Shown here in pieces: positions 1 to 9,130 of a stretch of 64,000 nucleotides of DNA. Position numbers and translations under genes: made by a program. The notes beneath the pieces were generated by a model, which worked only from the letters and a program-made list of their open reading frames with translations, was not told where the DNA came from and made no database searches. Each line of letters begins with the position of its first letter. Position 1 is the stretch's first letter. The stretch is from Nocardia sp. NBC_01329. Lineage in GTDB: Bacteria > Actinomycetota > Actinomycetes > Mycobacteriales > Mycobacteriaceae. The stretch is from assembly GCF_035956715.1 (NCBI RefSeq), contig NZ_CP108381.1:1426001-1490000 (forward strand), written 5' to 3'.

Positions 1-766
1 GTACCGGTCGCCGTCGCGTTCTGGTCTGTACCCGAATTGGTTCGGACAGGAGACGGGGAGCGGGCTGCTGGTACGGCCCGGTCGGCCCTTCCGGTAGGTC
101 GACTGCATTTCGCCCGCTAATGGTGTGCTTTCACTGGAATGCGGCTATTTCACGTTCCCGCCGTGTGGTCGATCGAGTGTTCGCATAGCGGATTTCGCCG
201 GAGACCCGGGCTCGATTCGACCGGCCCGGTGCAGTATTCGATCTGTCTTGATATCAATTTTCCGAGCCTGCCGCCAATCGCCGACCGGTCGGTCCGCTTT
301 TGGTGCTCCGCCGCTGGTGATAGAGGATCCGGTCGCGGTGTGCCCCCGGGTGCCCCGGCTGCGCGTCCCGGCCCGGCGGTGTCCGCGGCCGTGATCTTCA
401 CCGTCGCAATACCTTCCGCATTCCACGAGGTCGCGGCCCTATCACGGAAAGGTGACAATCGATTATCGGCCGTTATTGAGAGAGTTCACCACAATGCTGC
501 TACTGTGAGCGAGTCGTCGGGTTCCGGGCCATCGGAGCTGTGCTCCGATGGTGAGCGATCGGCCGAATGACTTGTCCCTTAGTTACTTTCGAGTAGCCGA
601 AAGTAACTAAGGGATATGTCACCGACCGTTACCGCGGTGCCCGGCACGGACCTCATCCGGCCAGGGGCGAACACGGTCGGCGTCGCGAGGAAGGCGAGAC
701 GAAGCGCCGTGGCCTGCCACGGCACCTCGTGGCGCACCTCGAGCCCCGTCAACGACGAGAAAGCTG
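1..766. other. Gene-free upstream region of the conservon
   Basis: I find no open frame here with a credible ribosome binding site, family signature or protein-like composition; the open stretches on both strands look like frame shadows of GC-rich DNA. Locally the sequence is less GC-rich than the genes around it (for example around 240-260 and 460-510), as expected of a promoter region. The only distinct structure is the long inverted repeat at 575-614. Most likely it holds the promoter and long leader of cvnA. Confidence 0.5.
575..614. promoter_or_regulatory. 17-bp perfect inverted repeat upstream of cvnA
   Basis: The left arm TCCCTTAGTTACTTTCG (575-591) is the exact reverse complement of the right arm (598-614), separated by the 6-base spacer AGTAGC. 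It lies about 150 bp before cvnA and is AT-richer than its surroundings. There is no T-tract. It could be an operator for a dimeric regulator, or a hairpin in the leader or at the end of a gene lying left of the window. Position and AT-rich arms favour an operator. Confidence 0.6.
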
Positions 767-2350
767 ATGAATCTGAATACCGCCGTGCTGCTTCCCTGGA
801 TACTCGCCCCCATATTGGTGCTCGGCGTGGCGTGGTACGCCGTTCGGGCCGTGCGAGAACAACAGAAACGACTCGATGTGCTCGAGCGGGAGCTGGCTGT
901 GCGCGAGGACGCGCTCGAGCATCTCGCGGCCAGTACCTTGCCCGCCCTCTCGGAGTCCCACCGCCGGTTCGACCAGACTGCTGTCGCACCCGAAGTACCT
1001 CCGGGACTGGAGAATTCGCGCTTCGCGCAATGCTTGCGCTGGATCATCGACCGCGTCTCCGAGGAACTGCGCACCGTGCAGACCGAGACCCGCGAAGCCG
1101 TCACCCGTGAGATGGAGGAGCAGGTCCGTACCTCCGTCTCCACCGCGGAACGCAATGTCCGCACCGAGGCCGACGCCGGCCGCGAACGCGCGGAAACCCT
1201 TGCGCGTGAAGCGACCAGCGCCGCGGTCCGCTCGTTCGGCACCTCCGTGGTGAGCTTGGGTGCCGACGTCTCCCAGGTCGTGAGTTCCGCACTGCGTGAA
1301 CACCGCGACGACCGCGTGTACGAGACGCTGATCCGCATCGACCACACAGTGCAGCAGATGATCCGCCAGGCGCAGTCCTACGTGATCGTCTGCGGTGGTC
1401 TGCCCGGTCGCCGCTGGCCCGCCCAGTCGCTCACCGATGTCGTCGGTGGTGCGACCGGTCGTGTCCGTGACTACCTGCGGGTGCGCCCCTCCCAGCTGGA
1501 TCGCATCGTCATCAGTCGTGCGGTCGAACCGCTGGTGCACACCCTGGCCTCGCTCATCGACAACGCGCTGCGCTACTCGCCGCCGACCTCTTTCGTGGAC
1601 GTGACCTTCCAGGAAGGTCATCACGGTGTCACCGTGATCGTCGACGACGCCGGCGTGCGGATGAACGCCGAGCAGATGGAAGAGGCTCGGCAGGTCCTGG
1701 CCAACGAACGCTCGATCGATATCCACCAGCTGGGCCCGGCCCCCAAGGTCGGTTTCCCCGGTATCGCCGCACTTGCTCGCCGTTACGGGTTCACCGTCTA
1801 CATCGATGGCCCCAATGCCTACGGCGGTATGCGCGCCATGGTCTACATTCCGGAGGCACTGCTGGTCGCACCGAAGACCAACCAGGACAACGACGCCGCG
1901 CTGCCCGTCAGCGCTCCGGCCCCGCGTGAACTCGCGGCGGTGCCCGGAGGGCAGGCCTCGTCGGTATCGGGAAGCTCGGGTAACGCCTTGGTCGGTAACG
2001 CCGTATCGTCCGGTGGTGGAGCACATTCGGCGACGAGTACCGGAGCGCATGCCGCGTTACCGGTGACGCCGGAGATCTCCCGCCCTGCCCAACGGACCCC
2101 GTCGGCAGGCGAGACCGACGAGACCGAGAGCGAGCAGCGTACGACAGTCCACGACATCACCAGCGGCGGTCTGCCCCGACGCCGACGTCGGGCCGCGGCC
2201 GTCCCCGCCGATATCAACGATCGTGCGTCCGGACAGGACGACCGGACCGAAGCGGGGCAGCCCCGCCCCGATATCGCCGCCGCCTGGCAGAGCGGCTCCA
2301 AGAGCGGCCGTGCCGCCGCAACCGAACACACCGAAGGGATGACATCCTGA
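767..2350 (+). CDS. cvnA: Conservon sensor kinase-like membrane protein CvnA
   Basis: First gene of a conservon, 527 aa. Residues about 6-27 form one membrane segment, followed by a long charged, probably coiled-coil stretch. A GHKL ATPase domain lies at about 250-365, with an N-box (SLIDNALRYSP), a G1-like VDDAG and a GFPGIAALARRYG loop. A disordered Ala/Pro/Ser-rich tail covers about 380-527. No classical phospho-acceptor H-box is evident, as is usual for CvnA. In the family, CvnA is the membrane component that signals with CvnB, C and D through a small GTPase. The start has a GAGAAAG-like site 6-7 bases upstream. Its stop overlaps the cvnB start by one base (TGATG), so the two are probably translationally coupled. 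Confidence 0.9.
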   Translation: MNLNTAVLLPWILAPILVLGVAWYAVRAVREQQKRLDVLERELAVREDALEHLAASTLPALSESHRRFDQTAVAPEVPPGLENSRFAQCLRWIIDRVSEELRTVQTETREAVTREMEEQVRTSVSTAERNVRTEADAGRERAETLAREATSAAVRSFGTSVVSLGADVSQVVSSALREHRDDRVYETLIRIDHTVQQMIRQAQSYVIVCGGLPGRRWPAQSLTDVVGGATGRVRDYLRVRPSQLDRIVISRAVEPLVHTLASLIDNALRYSPPTSFVDVTFQEGHHGVTVIVDDAGVRMNAEQMEEARQVLANERSIDIHQLGPAPKVGFPGIAALARRYGFTVYIDGPNAYGGMRAMVYIPEALLVAPKTNQDNDAALPVSAPAPRELAAVPGGQASSVSGSSGNALVGNAVSSGGGAHSATSTGAHAALPVTPEISRPAQRTPSAGETDETESEQRTTVHDITSGGLPRRRRRAAAVPADINDRASGQDDRTEAGQPRPDIAAAWQSGSKSGRAAATEHTEGMTS

Positions 2351-2784
2351 TGGGTTCACCGAGGACAGTGGTATCCGACAGCACCAATAAATTGGGCTGG
2401 TTACTGGACGATCTCGAGGTTCCCGGCGTCCGATTCGCCGTTCTGCTGTCCGAGGACGGGCTGCGCATCGCCCATTCGGCGGGTATCGCGAAAGACGATG
2501 CCGAGCGATTCGCGGCCGCGGCCTCCGGCCTGCGGTCGCTGGGTAAGGCGCTCGGCGAGTTCTGCGGCAGCAACGGAAACGACGTGCGGCAGAACATGAC
2601 CGAATACGACCAGGGCATGATCATGATCACCGCGGCGGGCGAGGGCGCGCTCCTGGGTGTGGCGACCATGACCGATATCGATGTGGGCCTGATCGCCCAC
2701 CGAATGAACGAGCTGGCCGGCCGCGTGGGTCACGAGCTCGGTAGCGAACCTCGCAGAGGCGCACACGGCGGCGATCTGCAATGA
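2350..2784 (+). CDS. cvnB: Roadblock/LC7 domain protein CvnB
   Basis: A 144-aa protein that is essentially one roadblock/LC7 domain, the small alpha/beta fold that regulates GTPases. Features seen are the early DDLEVPGVRFAVLLSEDGLRIAHS strand-turn-strand region (in part), the central helix with FAAAASGLRSLGKALGEF, and a late GEGALLGVAT strand. Family knowledge: CvnB partners the small GTPase CvnD, like MglB with MglA. It starts on the last base of the cvnA stop and ends overlapping cvnC (ATGA), fixing the operon order. Confidence 0.92.
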   Translation: MGSPRTVVSDSTNKLGWLLDDLEVPGVRFAVLLSEDGLRIAHSAGIAKDDAERFAAAASGLRSLGKALGEFCGSNGNDVRQNMTEYDQGMIMITAAGEGALLGVATMTDIDVGLIAHRMNELAGRVGHELGSEPRRGAHGGDLQ

Positions 2785-3128
2785 GCCGGTCGCGGCGTGA
2801 TCCAGACCTGGTCCGTGCCTATGTGCGGACCGGCGGACGCTCCCGTCCGACCCGCGAACTCGGCCTGGTGACCCTGGTCCTCGCCGTCGGGGATCCAGCG
2901 CCGGGCTCCACGCCGGACGCACGCCGGGTGGTCGATGTCTGTGCACGCGGTGCCCTGTCGATCGCTGAGGTCGCCGCCTATCTCGACCTCCCGCCGTCGG
3001 TGGTGACCATCGTGGTGTCCGATCTGCTGGACAGCGGACATCTCAATATCCCGACCCCGGCGGAGATAATGCCGGAGATCGCCCTGCTCGAGGAGGTACT
3101 CAATGGGCTCCGTGCTCTCCCGGCCTGA
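2781..3128 (+). CDS. cvnC: DUF742 winged-helix-like protein CvnC
   Basis: A 115-aa DUF742 protein. The N-terminus is basic (SRSRRDPDLVRAYVRTGGRS), then a segment VDVCARGALSIAEVAAYL and DLPPSVVTIVVSDLLDSGHL that resembles a winged helix-turn-helix, which is how the family is usually described. Its role in conservons is to join the CvnA-B-D complex; a DNA-binding role is not established. The ATG overlaps the cvnB stop as ATGA. The 3' end overlaps the next gene by 26 bp, which is longer than the usual 4-bp coupling. Confidence 0.9.
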   Translation: MSRSRRDPDLVRAYVRTGGRSRPTRELGLVTLVLAVGDPAPGSTPDARRVVDVCARGALSIAEVAAYLDLPPSVVTIVVSDLLDSGHLNIPTPAEIMPEIALLEEVLNGLRALPA

Positions 3129-3726
3129 TCGGCCCGCGGACTACGGCCGCGCGGTCGACTATGTGCCGGAGACGGTGACCCGATCGGTGAAATTGCTGGT
3201 TGCCGGTAATTTCGGCGTCGGCAAGACCACCTTCGTGAGCAGTGTCTCCGAGATCAAGCCGCTGCGTACCGAGGAGACCATCACCGAGGCCAGCGTCGGG
3301 ATCGACGATCTGGGCGGGCTGGGATCGAAAACACAGACTACGGTCGCCATGGACTTCGGCCGTATCACGCTCAACCCCGAATTGGCCCTGTACCTCTTCG
3401 GTACACCGGGCCAGCAGCGGTTCATCCCGCTGTGGGAGGAACTGGCCAAGGGCGCGCTCGGTGCCCTGGTACTGGTGGACACCCGGCGCATCGAGAAGGC
3501 CGACGAGGTACTGGCCGTACTCGAGGAACGCGGTGTGCCGTACGCGGTCGGCGTGAACGAGTTCGAGGGTTCGAATCGGTTCCCGCTGTCGGAAGTGCGC
3601 GAGGCGCTCGATCTGACTGCCGACACTCCGCTGATCGCCCTCGACGCCCGTGATCGGCGAACCTGCATAAAGTCGCTGATCACGCTCGTCGAGTTTCTGT
3701 TCCGCCGATTGGAGTCTCGTCTTTGA
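3103..3726 (+). CDS. cvnD: Conservon small GTPase CvnD
   Basis: A 207-aa ATP/GTP-binding protein of the conservon GTPase family. The P-loop is GNFGVGKTT at about residues 31-39. A switch-II-like FGTPGQQRF lies near 99-107. The base-specificity motif is the divergent VNEF (near 148) instead of NKxD, which is normal for CvnD. It should act as the nucleotide switch downstream of CvnA and be regulated by the roadblock protein CvnB. The ATG at 3103 lies inside cvnC; a GTG two codons later is an alternative start. The stop overlaps the TTG start of the next gene (TTGA). Confidence 0.92.
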   Translation: MGSVLSRPDRPADYGRAVDYVPETVTRSVKLLVAGNFGVGKTTFVSSVSEIKPLRTEETITEASVGIDDLGGLGSKTQTTVAMDFGRITLNPELALYLFGTPGQQRFIPLWEELAKGALGALVLVDTRRIEKADEVLAVLEERGVPYAVGVNEFEGSNRFPLSEVREALDLTADTPLIALDARDRRTCIKSLITLVEFLFRRLESRL

Positions 3727-4994
3727 CCACGCAGTTCTCTCCGGTTCCACAGCAACAACCTCCATTTGCCGGATGTCCGGTAGTACATGGAGACCCCACC
3801 GGAGGCGGCGGCGACCGATTCAGCCTGTTCTCCGAGGAATTCGCCGGTGATCCGCATCGTGCCTACGCCGCCATGCGGAGCCGGTACGGATCTCTGGTCC
3901 CCATCGATCTGGCGCCGGATGTCCCCGCCACCTTGGTGATCGGTTACGACGCGGCTGTCCGGATCCTCAACGATTCCGACCGGTTCCCGGCTGATCCACG
4001 GACCTGGCAGACGAGTATTCCGCCCGATTCACCGGTCAAGCCGATGATGGAGTGGTACCCGAATGCCCTGCGCAACAGCGGCGATCTGCACCAGCGCTAC
4101 CGCCAGGCCTACGTGCACGCGATCGACGGGATCGATCTGCACGAATTGCATCAGACGGTGGAGACGATCGCGGTTCCGCTGATCAACTCCTTCTGTGAGA
4201 CCGGTAGAGCCGATCTCGTCACGCAGTACGCTTTCCCGCTCGTATTCGAAGTGGTCAACCGGATGGTCGGTTGCTCGCTCGAATTGGGCGAGCGGGTCGC
4301 CAACGGTATGGCCGCGCTCTTCGACACGGTCAACGCCGAATGGGGGATGGCCCACCTCAGCGAAGCGTTGATGGAACTCATCTTCCAGAAACGTTCCGAT
4401 CCGGGCAACGATGTGACCTCCCGGCTGGTGCACCACTCGGCGAAACTCGACGACGAGGAGATGCTGTCCAATCTGATCAGCTTCTACGGCGCCGGGGTGG
4501 AACCCCAGCAGAACCTGATCAACAACACGCTGCTGCTGATGATGACCGACGACCGGTTCGGCGGGAACATGCTCGGCGGTGCGTTGTCGACCCGCGACGC
4601 GCTGGACGAGGTGCTTTTCAACGACCCCCCGATGGCCAACTTCTGCACCACCTACCCGCGGCAGCCGATTCTCGTGGAGAACACCTGGCTGCCGGCCCAC
4701 CAGCCGGTGGTGATCAGCCTGTCCGCGTGCAACAACGATCCGGCCATCCGGGGTGCCGACCATACGGGCAACCGGTCCCATCTGGCCTGGAGTATCGGTC
4801 CGCACGCCTGCCCCGCGCAGTCCCCGGCGTTCGTGGTGGTCCAGGAGGCGATCGACCTCCTGCTCGATGCGTTGCCCGAACTGGAACTGGCGGTGGCGCC
4901 GGAAGAACTCGTCTGGCGTCCCGGCCCCTTCCACCGGGCGCTGGCGGCCCTGCCGGTCGTCTTTCCGCCTTCTCCGCCGCTGAATCTCGTATAA
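3723..4994 (+). CDS. cvnE: CYP157-like P450 lacking the ExxR arginine (conservon CvnE)
   Basis: A 423-aa cytochrome P450-fold protein in the fifth position of the conservon. The heme-ligand loop SIGPHACPA keeps the cysteine (Cys363). The K-helix reads DEVLFNDPP, so the invariant ExxR is Glu296-Val-Leu-Phe299 with Phe for Arg. The I-helix AGVEPQQ lacks the usual acid-Thr pair. Known family match: CYP157 P450s of Streptomyces conservons also lack ExxR. It may be a structural or signalling partner rather than an ordinary monooxygenase (inference). The TTG start is set by TTGA overlap with cvnD and by the matching TTG-ACC-AC start of the paralogue at 6369. A canonical P450 follows after 11 bp. 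Confidence 0.9.
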   Translation: MTTQFSPVPQQQPPFAGCPVVHGDPTGGGGDRFSLFSEEFAGDPHRAYAAMRSRYGSLVPIDLAPDVPATLVIGYDAAVRILNDSDRFPADPRTWQTSIPPDSPVKPMMEWYPNALRNSGDLHQRYRQAYVHAIDGIDLHELHQTVETIAVPLINSFCETGRADLVTQYAFPLVFEVVNRMVGCSLELGERVANGMAALFDTVNAEWGMAHLSEALMELIFQKRSDPGNDVTSRLVHHSAKLDDEEMLSNLISFYGAGVEPQQNLINNTLLLMMTDDRFGGNMLGGALSTRDALDEVLFNDPPMANFCTTYPRQPILVENTWLPAHQPVVISLSACNNDPAIRGADHTGNRSHLAWSIGPHACPAQSPAFVVVQEAIDLLLDALPELELAVAPEELVWRPGPFHRALAALPVVFPPSPPLNLV

Positions 4995-5005
4995 GGAGCC
5001 CGTCG

Positions 5006-6232
5006 TTGGAACGCGAACTCATCGTCCTGGACATGGCCGGTGCGGATACCCAGGGAGAATCCGCACGGTTGCGTGTCCAGGGTCCTGCCGCGCTGATCGA
5101 ACTGCCGGGTAACGTCCCGGCGTGGTCGATCACGGACGCGGCGGTCCTGAAGAGTCTGCTGGCCGACCCACGTGTGTCCAAGGATCCGCGCCGCCACTGG
5201 ACGGCGTTCGTGAACGGCGAGATCACCCAGGATTGGCCGCTGCTGCCGTGGATCGCGGTGGAGAACATGTTCACCGCCTACGGTGCCGACCATCGCCGGC
5301 TGCGCAAGCTGGTCTCTCCGGCGTTCACCCACCGGCGGACCACGGCGCTACGGCCGCGTGTGGAAGCGCTCATCGGCGAACTGCTCGACAAGTTGGCCGC
5401 CGTGCCGGCCGGTCAGGTCGTCGACCTGCGTGAAAGCTACGCTTATCCGGTCCCGATCCAGGTGATCACCGAACTGCTCGGGGTCCCCGAGACACTGGAA
5501 GCGGGTCTGCGGGTCTGCGTCGACCGATATTTCGACACCACGATCGATCAGGCCGGGGCGCAGGCGAATTTCGTCGAGATGTACGGTCTGGTCACCGAAC
5601 TGGTCGCCTATCGGCGCGATACTCCCGGCGACGACATCACCAGTGTGATGATCACCAGCCGGGACGAGGACGGTTCGCAGCTCACCGAGAAGCAGATCGT
5701 CGAGACCCTGATGCTGGTCATCAACGCCGGCCACGAGACGACGGTCAACCTGCTCGATCAGGCCATTGTCGCGCTGCTCGCCCATCCGCAGCAGCGGGCG
5801 GCGGCCCTGGCCGGTGAGGTGAGCTGGTCGGAGGTGGTGGAGGAGACGCTGCGCTACGAAGCCCCGGTCGCGCATCTGCCGCTGCGGTATGCCGTGGAGG
5901 ATATCGAGATCGACAACCTGCGGATCGGCAAGGGCGAGGCGATCCTCGCCTCCTACGCTGCGGCCGGCCGCGACCCGAAGGTCCACGGCGCCACCGCCGA
6001 GTTCTTCGACGTGACTCGGGCGGTGAAGGATCATGTGTCGTTCGGGCACGGGGCGCACCATTGCATCGGGGCGCCGCTGGCGCGGATGGAAGGTGAACTG
6101 GCCCTGCCCGCGCTGTTCCGGCGCTTCCCGGACATTCGTCTGGCGGTGGATGTGAGCGAACTGCGTCCGGTGGTCAGCTTCGTTTCAAACGGTCACCAGG
6201 AATTGCCGGTGTACCTGGGCCGAAGCCGGTAG
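5006..6232 (+). CDS. Canonical cytochrome P450 (CYP154-like)
   Basis: A 408-aa P450 with all hallmarks: I-helix AGHETT, K-helix ExxR in EETLRYEAP, and heme loop FGHGAHHCIGAPLAR with Cys353. It likely performs an oxygen-dependent hydroxylation with ferredoxin partners encoded elsewhere; the substrate is unknown. I chose the TTG at 5006 because AAGGAG ends 7 bases before it and the length then matches the paralogue at 9131. A longer in-frame opening from 4271 only antisenses or overlaps the preceding gene. In Streptomyces conservons a CYP157 gene is also commonly followed by a CYP154 gene. Confidence 0.92.
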   Translation: MERELIVLDMAGADTQGESARLRVQGPAALIELPGNVPAWSITDAAVLKSLLADPRVSKDPRRHWTAFVNGEITQDWPLLPWIAVENMFTAYGADHRRLRKLVSPAFTHRRTTALRPRVEALIGELLDKLAAVPAGQVVDLRESYAYPVPIQVITELLGVPETLEAGLRVCVDRYFDTTIDQAGAQANFVEMYGLVTELVAYRRDTPGDDITSVMITSRDEDGSQLTEKQIVETLMLVINAGHETTVNLLDQAIVALLAHPQQRAAALAGEVSWSEVVEETLRYEAPVAHLPLRYAVEDIEIDNLRIGKGEAILASYAAAGRDPKVHGATAEFFDVTRAVKDHVSFGHGAHHCIGAPLARMEGELALPALFRRFPDIRLAVDVSELRPVVSFVSNGHQELPVYLGRSR

Positions 6233-6368
6233 CGTAAAAGGTTCCGGTTACTACAACTTAATGCTGATGGCTCGTCGCGGACGTCGCTGAGCGGGATGTA
6301 TGGGTCGGCGGATAGGTCTGCGAAACCGCACTATTCACCGATTCATACGAACCTCGGAGTGTGACGTC

Positions 6369-7637
6369 TTGACCACAGCGCAACACGATCAGTACCGCGT
6401 TTCCGATCCGCGTCCGGTGATCCACGGTTCTCCGATGGACCCCATCGGTCCCTACATGCCTATGTATTCGGAGGAGTTCGCCGCCGACCCGCACAAGATG
6501 TACCGGGAGATGCGGCAGCGCTTCGGATCGCTGGCTCCGGTGGAGCTGGCGCCTGGGGTACCGGCCACCCTGGTGATCGGGTATCACACCGCTTTGCGAA
6601 TCCTCAACGATCCGGAGCACTTTCCCGCAGACCCGCGGGTATGGCAGCGCGGAGTACCCGAGGACTGCCCGGTGCTACCGATGATGGAGTACCGGCCCAA
6701 TCCGCTGCGCACGGTCGGCAACGACCGGATCCGCTACCGCTCGGCCGCGGTATCGGCGATAGGCGAGGTGGATATGCACGAGTTGCATTCCACCATCGAG
6801 AAGATCGCGGTCACACTGATCAATTCGTTCTGTCGCGACGGCTACTGCGATGTGGTCGGCCAGTACGCCTCGCCTCTGATCTTCGCCACCTTGAACGCCA
6901 TGCTGGGCTGTCCGCCGGAACTCGGGCATCGCGCGGCCCGCGGCCTGGCCGCGATGTTCGATACGGTTCATGCGGCCGAGGGCAATGCCACCCAGGCCGA
7001 CGCGCTGCTGGAATTGGCGCGCCTCAAACGGGTTCAGCCCGGCGACGACATCACCACCCGGCTGGTGCAGCATGCGGTGCAGCTGAGCGATGAGGAGACG
7101 CGGCAGCAGCTGGCGCTACTGTACGGCGCGGGTACCGAACCACCGCAGAACCTGATCGTGAACACGCTGCTGCTGATGTTGACCGACGAGCGGTTCGCGG
7201 CGAATGTGCTGGACGGGAGTCTGTCGACCCGGGATGCGCTGGACGAGGTGCTGTTCAACGATCCACCGATGGCCAATTACTGCATCAGCTATCCCCGGCA
7301 GCCGATGCTGATCGACGGTATCTGGTTGCCGGCTCATCAACCGGTGCTCATCAGTATGACCGCGTGCAACAACGACCCGGCCATCAAATCCGGTGGGCTC
7401 ACCGACAACCGCTCACATCTGGCCTTCAGCGTGGGCCAGCACAGTTGTCCGGCCCGGTCGGTAGCGCTGCTGGTCGTGCAGGACGCCATCGACCAGCTGC
7501 TGGACGTGATACCCGAGATGGAGTTGGCGGTGCCGGCCGCTGAGCTGCGGTGGCGGCCGGGCCCGTTCCATCGGGCGCTGGTATCGCTGCCGGTCACCTT
7601 TCCCGAGTGTCCGCCGATTCGGACGACCGGGCACTGA
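6369..7637 (+). CDS. CYP157-like P450 lacking ExxR, second copy
   Basis: A 422-aa paralogue of the protein at 3723. It keeps the heme cysteine (VGQHSCPAR, Cys360) and again has Glu293-Val-Leu-Phe296 instead of ExxR; the I-helix is AGTEPPQ. The TTG at 6369 follows GGAG by 9 bases and aligns with the TTG-ACC start of the first copy; the upstream ATG at 6300 would add 23 residues absent from the relatives. The 136-bp gap before it is relatively AT-rich (6238-6265) and could carry its own promoter. Its closest relative in the window is the next gene, implying tandem duplication. Confidence 0.88.
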   Translation: MTTAQHDQYRVSDPRPVIHGSPMDPIGPYMPMYSEEFAADPHKMYREMRQRFGSLAPVELAPGVPATLVIGYHTALRILNDPEHFPADPRVWQRGVPEDCPVLPMMEYRPNPLRTVGNDRIRYRSAAVSAIGEVDMHELHSTIEKIAVTLINSFCRDGYCDVVGQYASPLIFATLNAMLGCPPELGHRAARGLAAMFDTVHAAEGNATQADALLELARLKRVQPGDDITTRLVQHAVQLSDEETRQQLALLYGAGTEPPQNLIVNTLLLMLTDERFAANVLDGSLSTRDALDEVLFNDPPMANYCISYPRQPMLIDGIWLPAHQPVLISMTACNNDPAIKSGGLTDNRSHLAFSVGQHSCPARSVALLVVQDAIDQLLDVIPEMELAVPAAELRWRPGPFHRALVSLPVTFPECPPIRTTGH

Positions 7638-7859
7638 ACTGCGAAAGTGCTTCGGCCGGAGTGGGTCGGGTCCGGGAGCTTGGGCATAGTCACCACGGGC
7701 GCGGGCCGGGCCGACTCATCCGGTGGGCATTCATGTGCAAGAGATCCGGTCGTACTGCGAAATCCGATCCGGCCCGCTAGGTTCCAGGTAGAGTCGCCAG
7801 CTCAGCTCTGCGGTCGGATCTCCGGCCGCGAGACCCACCGCGCAGGAACCGGCAGGCGT

Positions 7860-9104
7860 TTGAATATCGACAGTCTTTCCGTATCACCCGCAGCGCCCCG
7901 AGACTTCGCCGGTCCGCGCGTTTCCCTGTACTCGGATGAATACGCGGCCGATCCGCACCGGACCTATCGGGAAATGCGGCAGCGCTTCGGATCACTGGCT
8001 CCGGTGGAGCTGGCGCCGGGGGTACCGGCCACCCTGGTGATCGGTTATCACGCCGCGCTACGGATCCTGCACGATCCGGAACATTTTCCGGCCGATCCGC
8101 GCGTATGGGAGCGCAACATTCCCGCTGATTGCCCGATTCGGCCGATGATGGAATGGCGTCCCAACCCGATTCGCAGCGCGGGCAGTGACCACAAGCGCTA
8201 TCGTTCGGCGGCCGCCGCGGCGCTCGGCAAGATCGATCTGCACCGGCTGCACGCCACCGTCGAGCAGGTCGCGGTTCCACTGATCAACTCGTTCTGCGAG
8301 GTCGGGCACTGCGATGTGGTCAGCCAGTACGCGTTACCCGTCATGTTCTCCACTTTGAACGCCACGCTCGGCTGCTCGCCCGATATCAGCCGGCGGGCGG
8401 CCACCGGGATGGCAGCGATGTTCGATACGGTGGACGCCGAGGCCGGTAGTCGGATGCTGTCCGAGGCGTTACTCGAACTGACCCGGATCAAGCGCGCCGA
8501 GCCGAGCGACGATGTCACCAGCTGGCTGGTGGAACATCCGGTGCGGTTGGACGACGAAGAGATGCTGCACCAGCTCGTGACGCTGTACGGGGCGGGAATC
8601 GAACCGGTGCAGAACCTCGTCGCGAACACCCTGCTGCTGATGCTGACCGACGACCGGTTCGCGGCGAACGTGCTGGACGGAAGTCTGTCGACCCGAGACG
8701 CGCTGGACGAGGTGCTGTTCAACGATCCGCCCATGGCCAACTACTGCATCAGCTATCCGCGCCAGCCGATTCTGATCGACGATGTCTGGTTGCCGGCACA
8801 CCAGCCGGTGATGATCAGCATGGCCGCCTGCAACAACGATCCGGCGATCCGTACCGGCGATGTGACCGACAATCGATCCCATCTGGCATTCGGTACCGGT
8901 CCGCACGGCTGCCCGGCCCGTCCGGTGGCGGTGCTCATCGTGCAGGACGCGATCGATCAGCTGCTGGATGCCATACCCGAACTGGAGCTGGCTGTGCCGG
9001 TCTCGGAACTGCGGTGGCGGCCCGGACCGTTCCACCGAGCCCTGGCCGCGCTCCCGGTGACCTTTCCCAAGAGCCCCCCGATCAGCCTGGCCGGTATTCG
9101 ATAG
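7860..9104 (+). CDS. CYP157-like P450 lacking ExxR, third copy
   Basis: A 414-aa paralogue sharing long near-identical blocks with the preceding gene, such as REMRQRFGSLAPVELAPG near the N-terminus and FAANVLDGSLSTRDALDEVL before the altered K-helix. Cys351 (GTGPHGCPAR) is kept; Glu284-Val-Leu-Phe287 replaces ExxR. The N-terminus is shorter than in the other two copies. The TTG at 7860 has AGGAA about 9 bases upstream; the frame is open upstream to 7647, but that stretch has no family similarity and I treat it as non-coding. A 26-bp gap separates it from the next P450. Confidence 0.87.
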   Translation: MNIDSLSVSPAAPRDFAGPRVSLYSDEYAADPHRTYREMRQRFGSLAPVELAPGVPATLVIGYHAALRILHDPEHFPADPRVWERNIPADCPIRPMMEWRPNPIRSAGSDHKRYRSAAAAALGKIDLHRLHATVEQVAVPLINSFCEVGHCDVVSQYALPVMFSTLNATLGCSPDISRRAATGMAAMFDTVDAEAGSRMLSEALLELTRIKRAEPSDDVTSWLVEHPVRLDDEEMLHQLVTLYGAGIEPVQNLVANTLLLMLTDDRFAANVLDGSLSTRDALDEVLFNDPPMANYCISYPRQPILIDDVWLPAHQPVMISMAACNNDPAIRTGDVTDNRSHLAFGTGPHGCPARPVAVLIVQDAIDQLLDAIPELELAVPVSELRWRPGPFHRALAALPVTFPKSPPISLAGIR

Positions 9105-9130
9105 TTCGGTAGTTCAGTCAGGAGTTTCCG

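Noticed and set aside
139-570. 143-aa open frame on the plus strand at the left end
   Set aside because: No ribosome binding site, no recognisable protein pattern and frames open on both strands; treated as leader DNA.
4271-5005. Long N-terminal extension of the canonical P450 at 5006 (653-aa frame)
   Set aside because: The extension lies on top of the preceding P450 gene in another frame and has no P450 similarity; the TTG with AAGGAG at 5006 explains the start.
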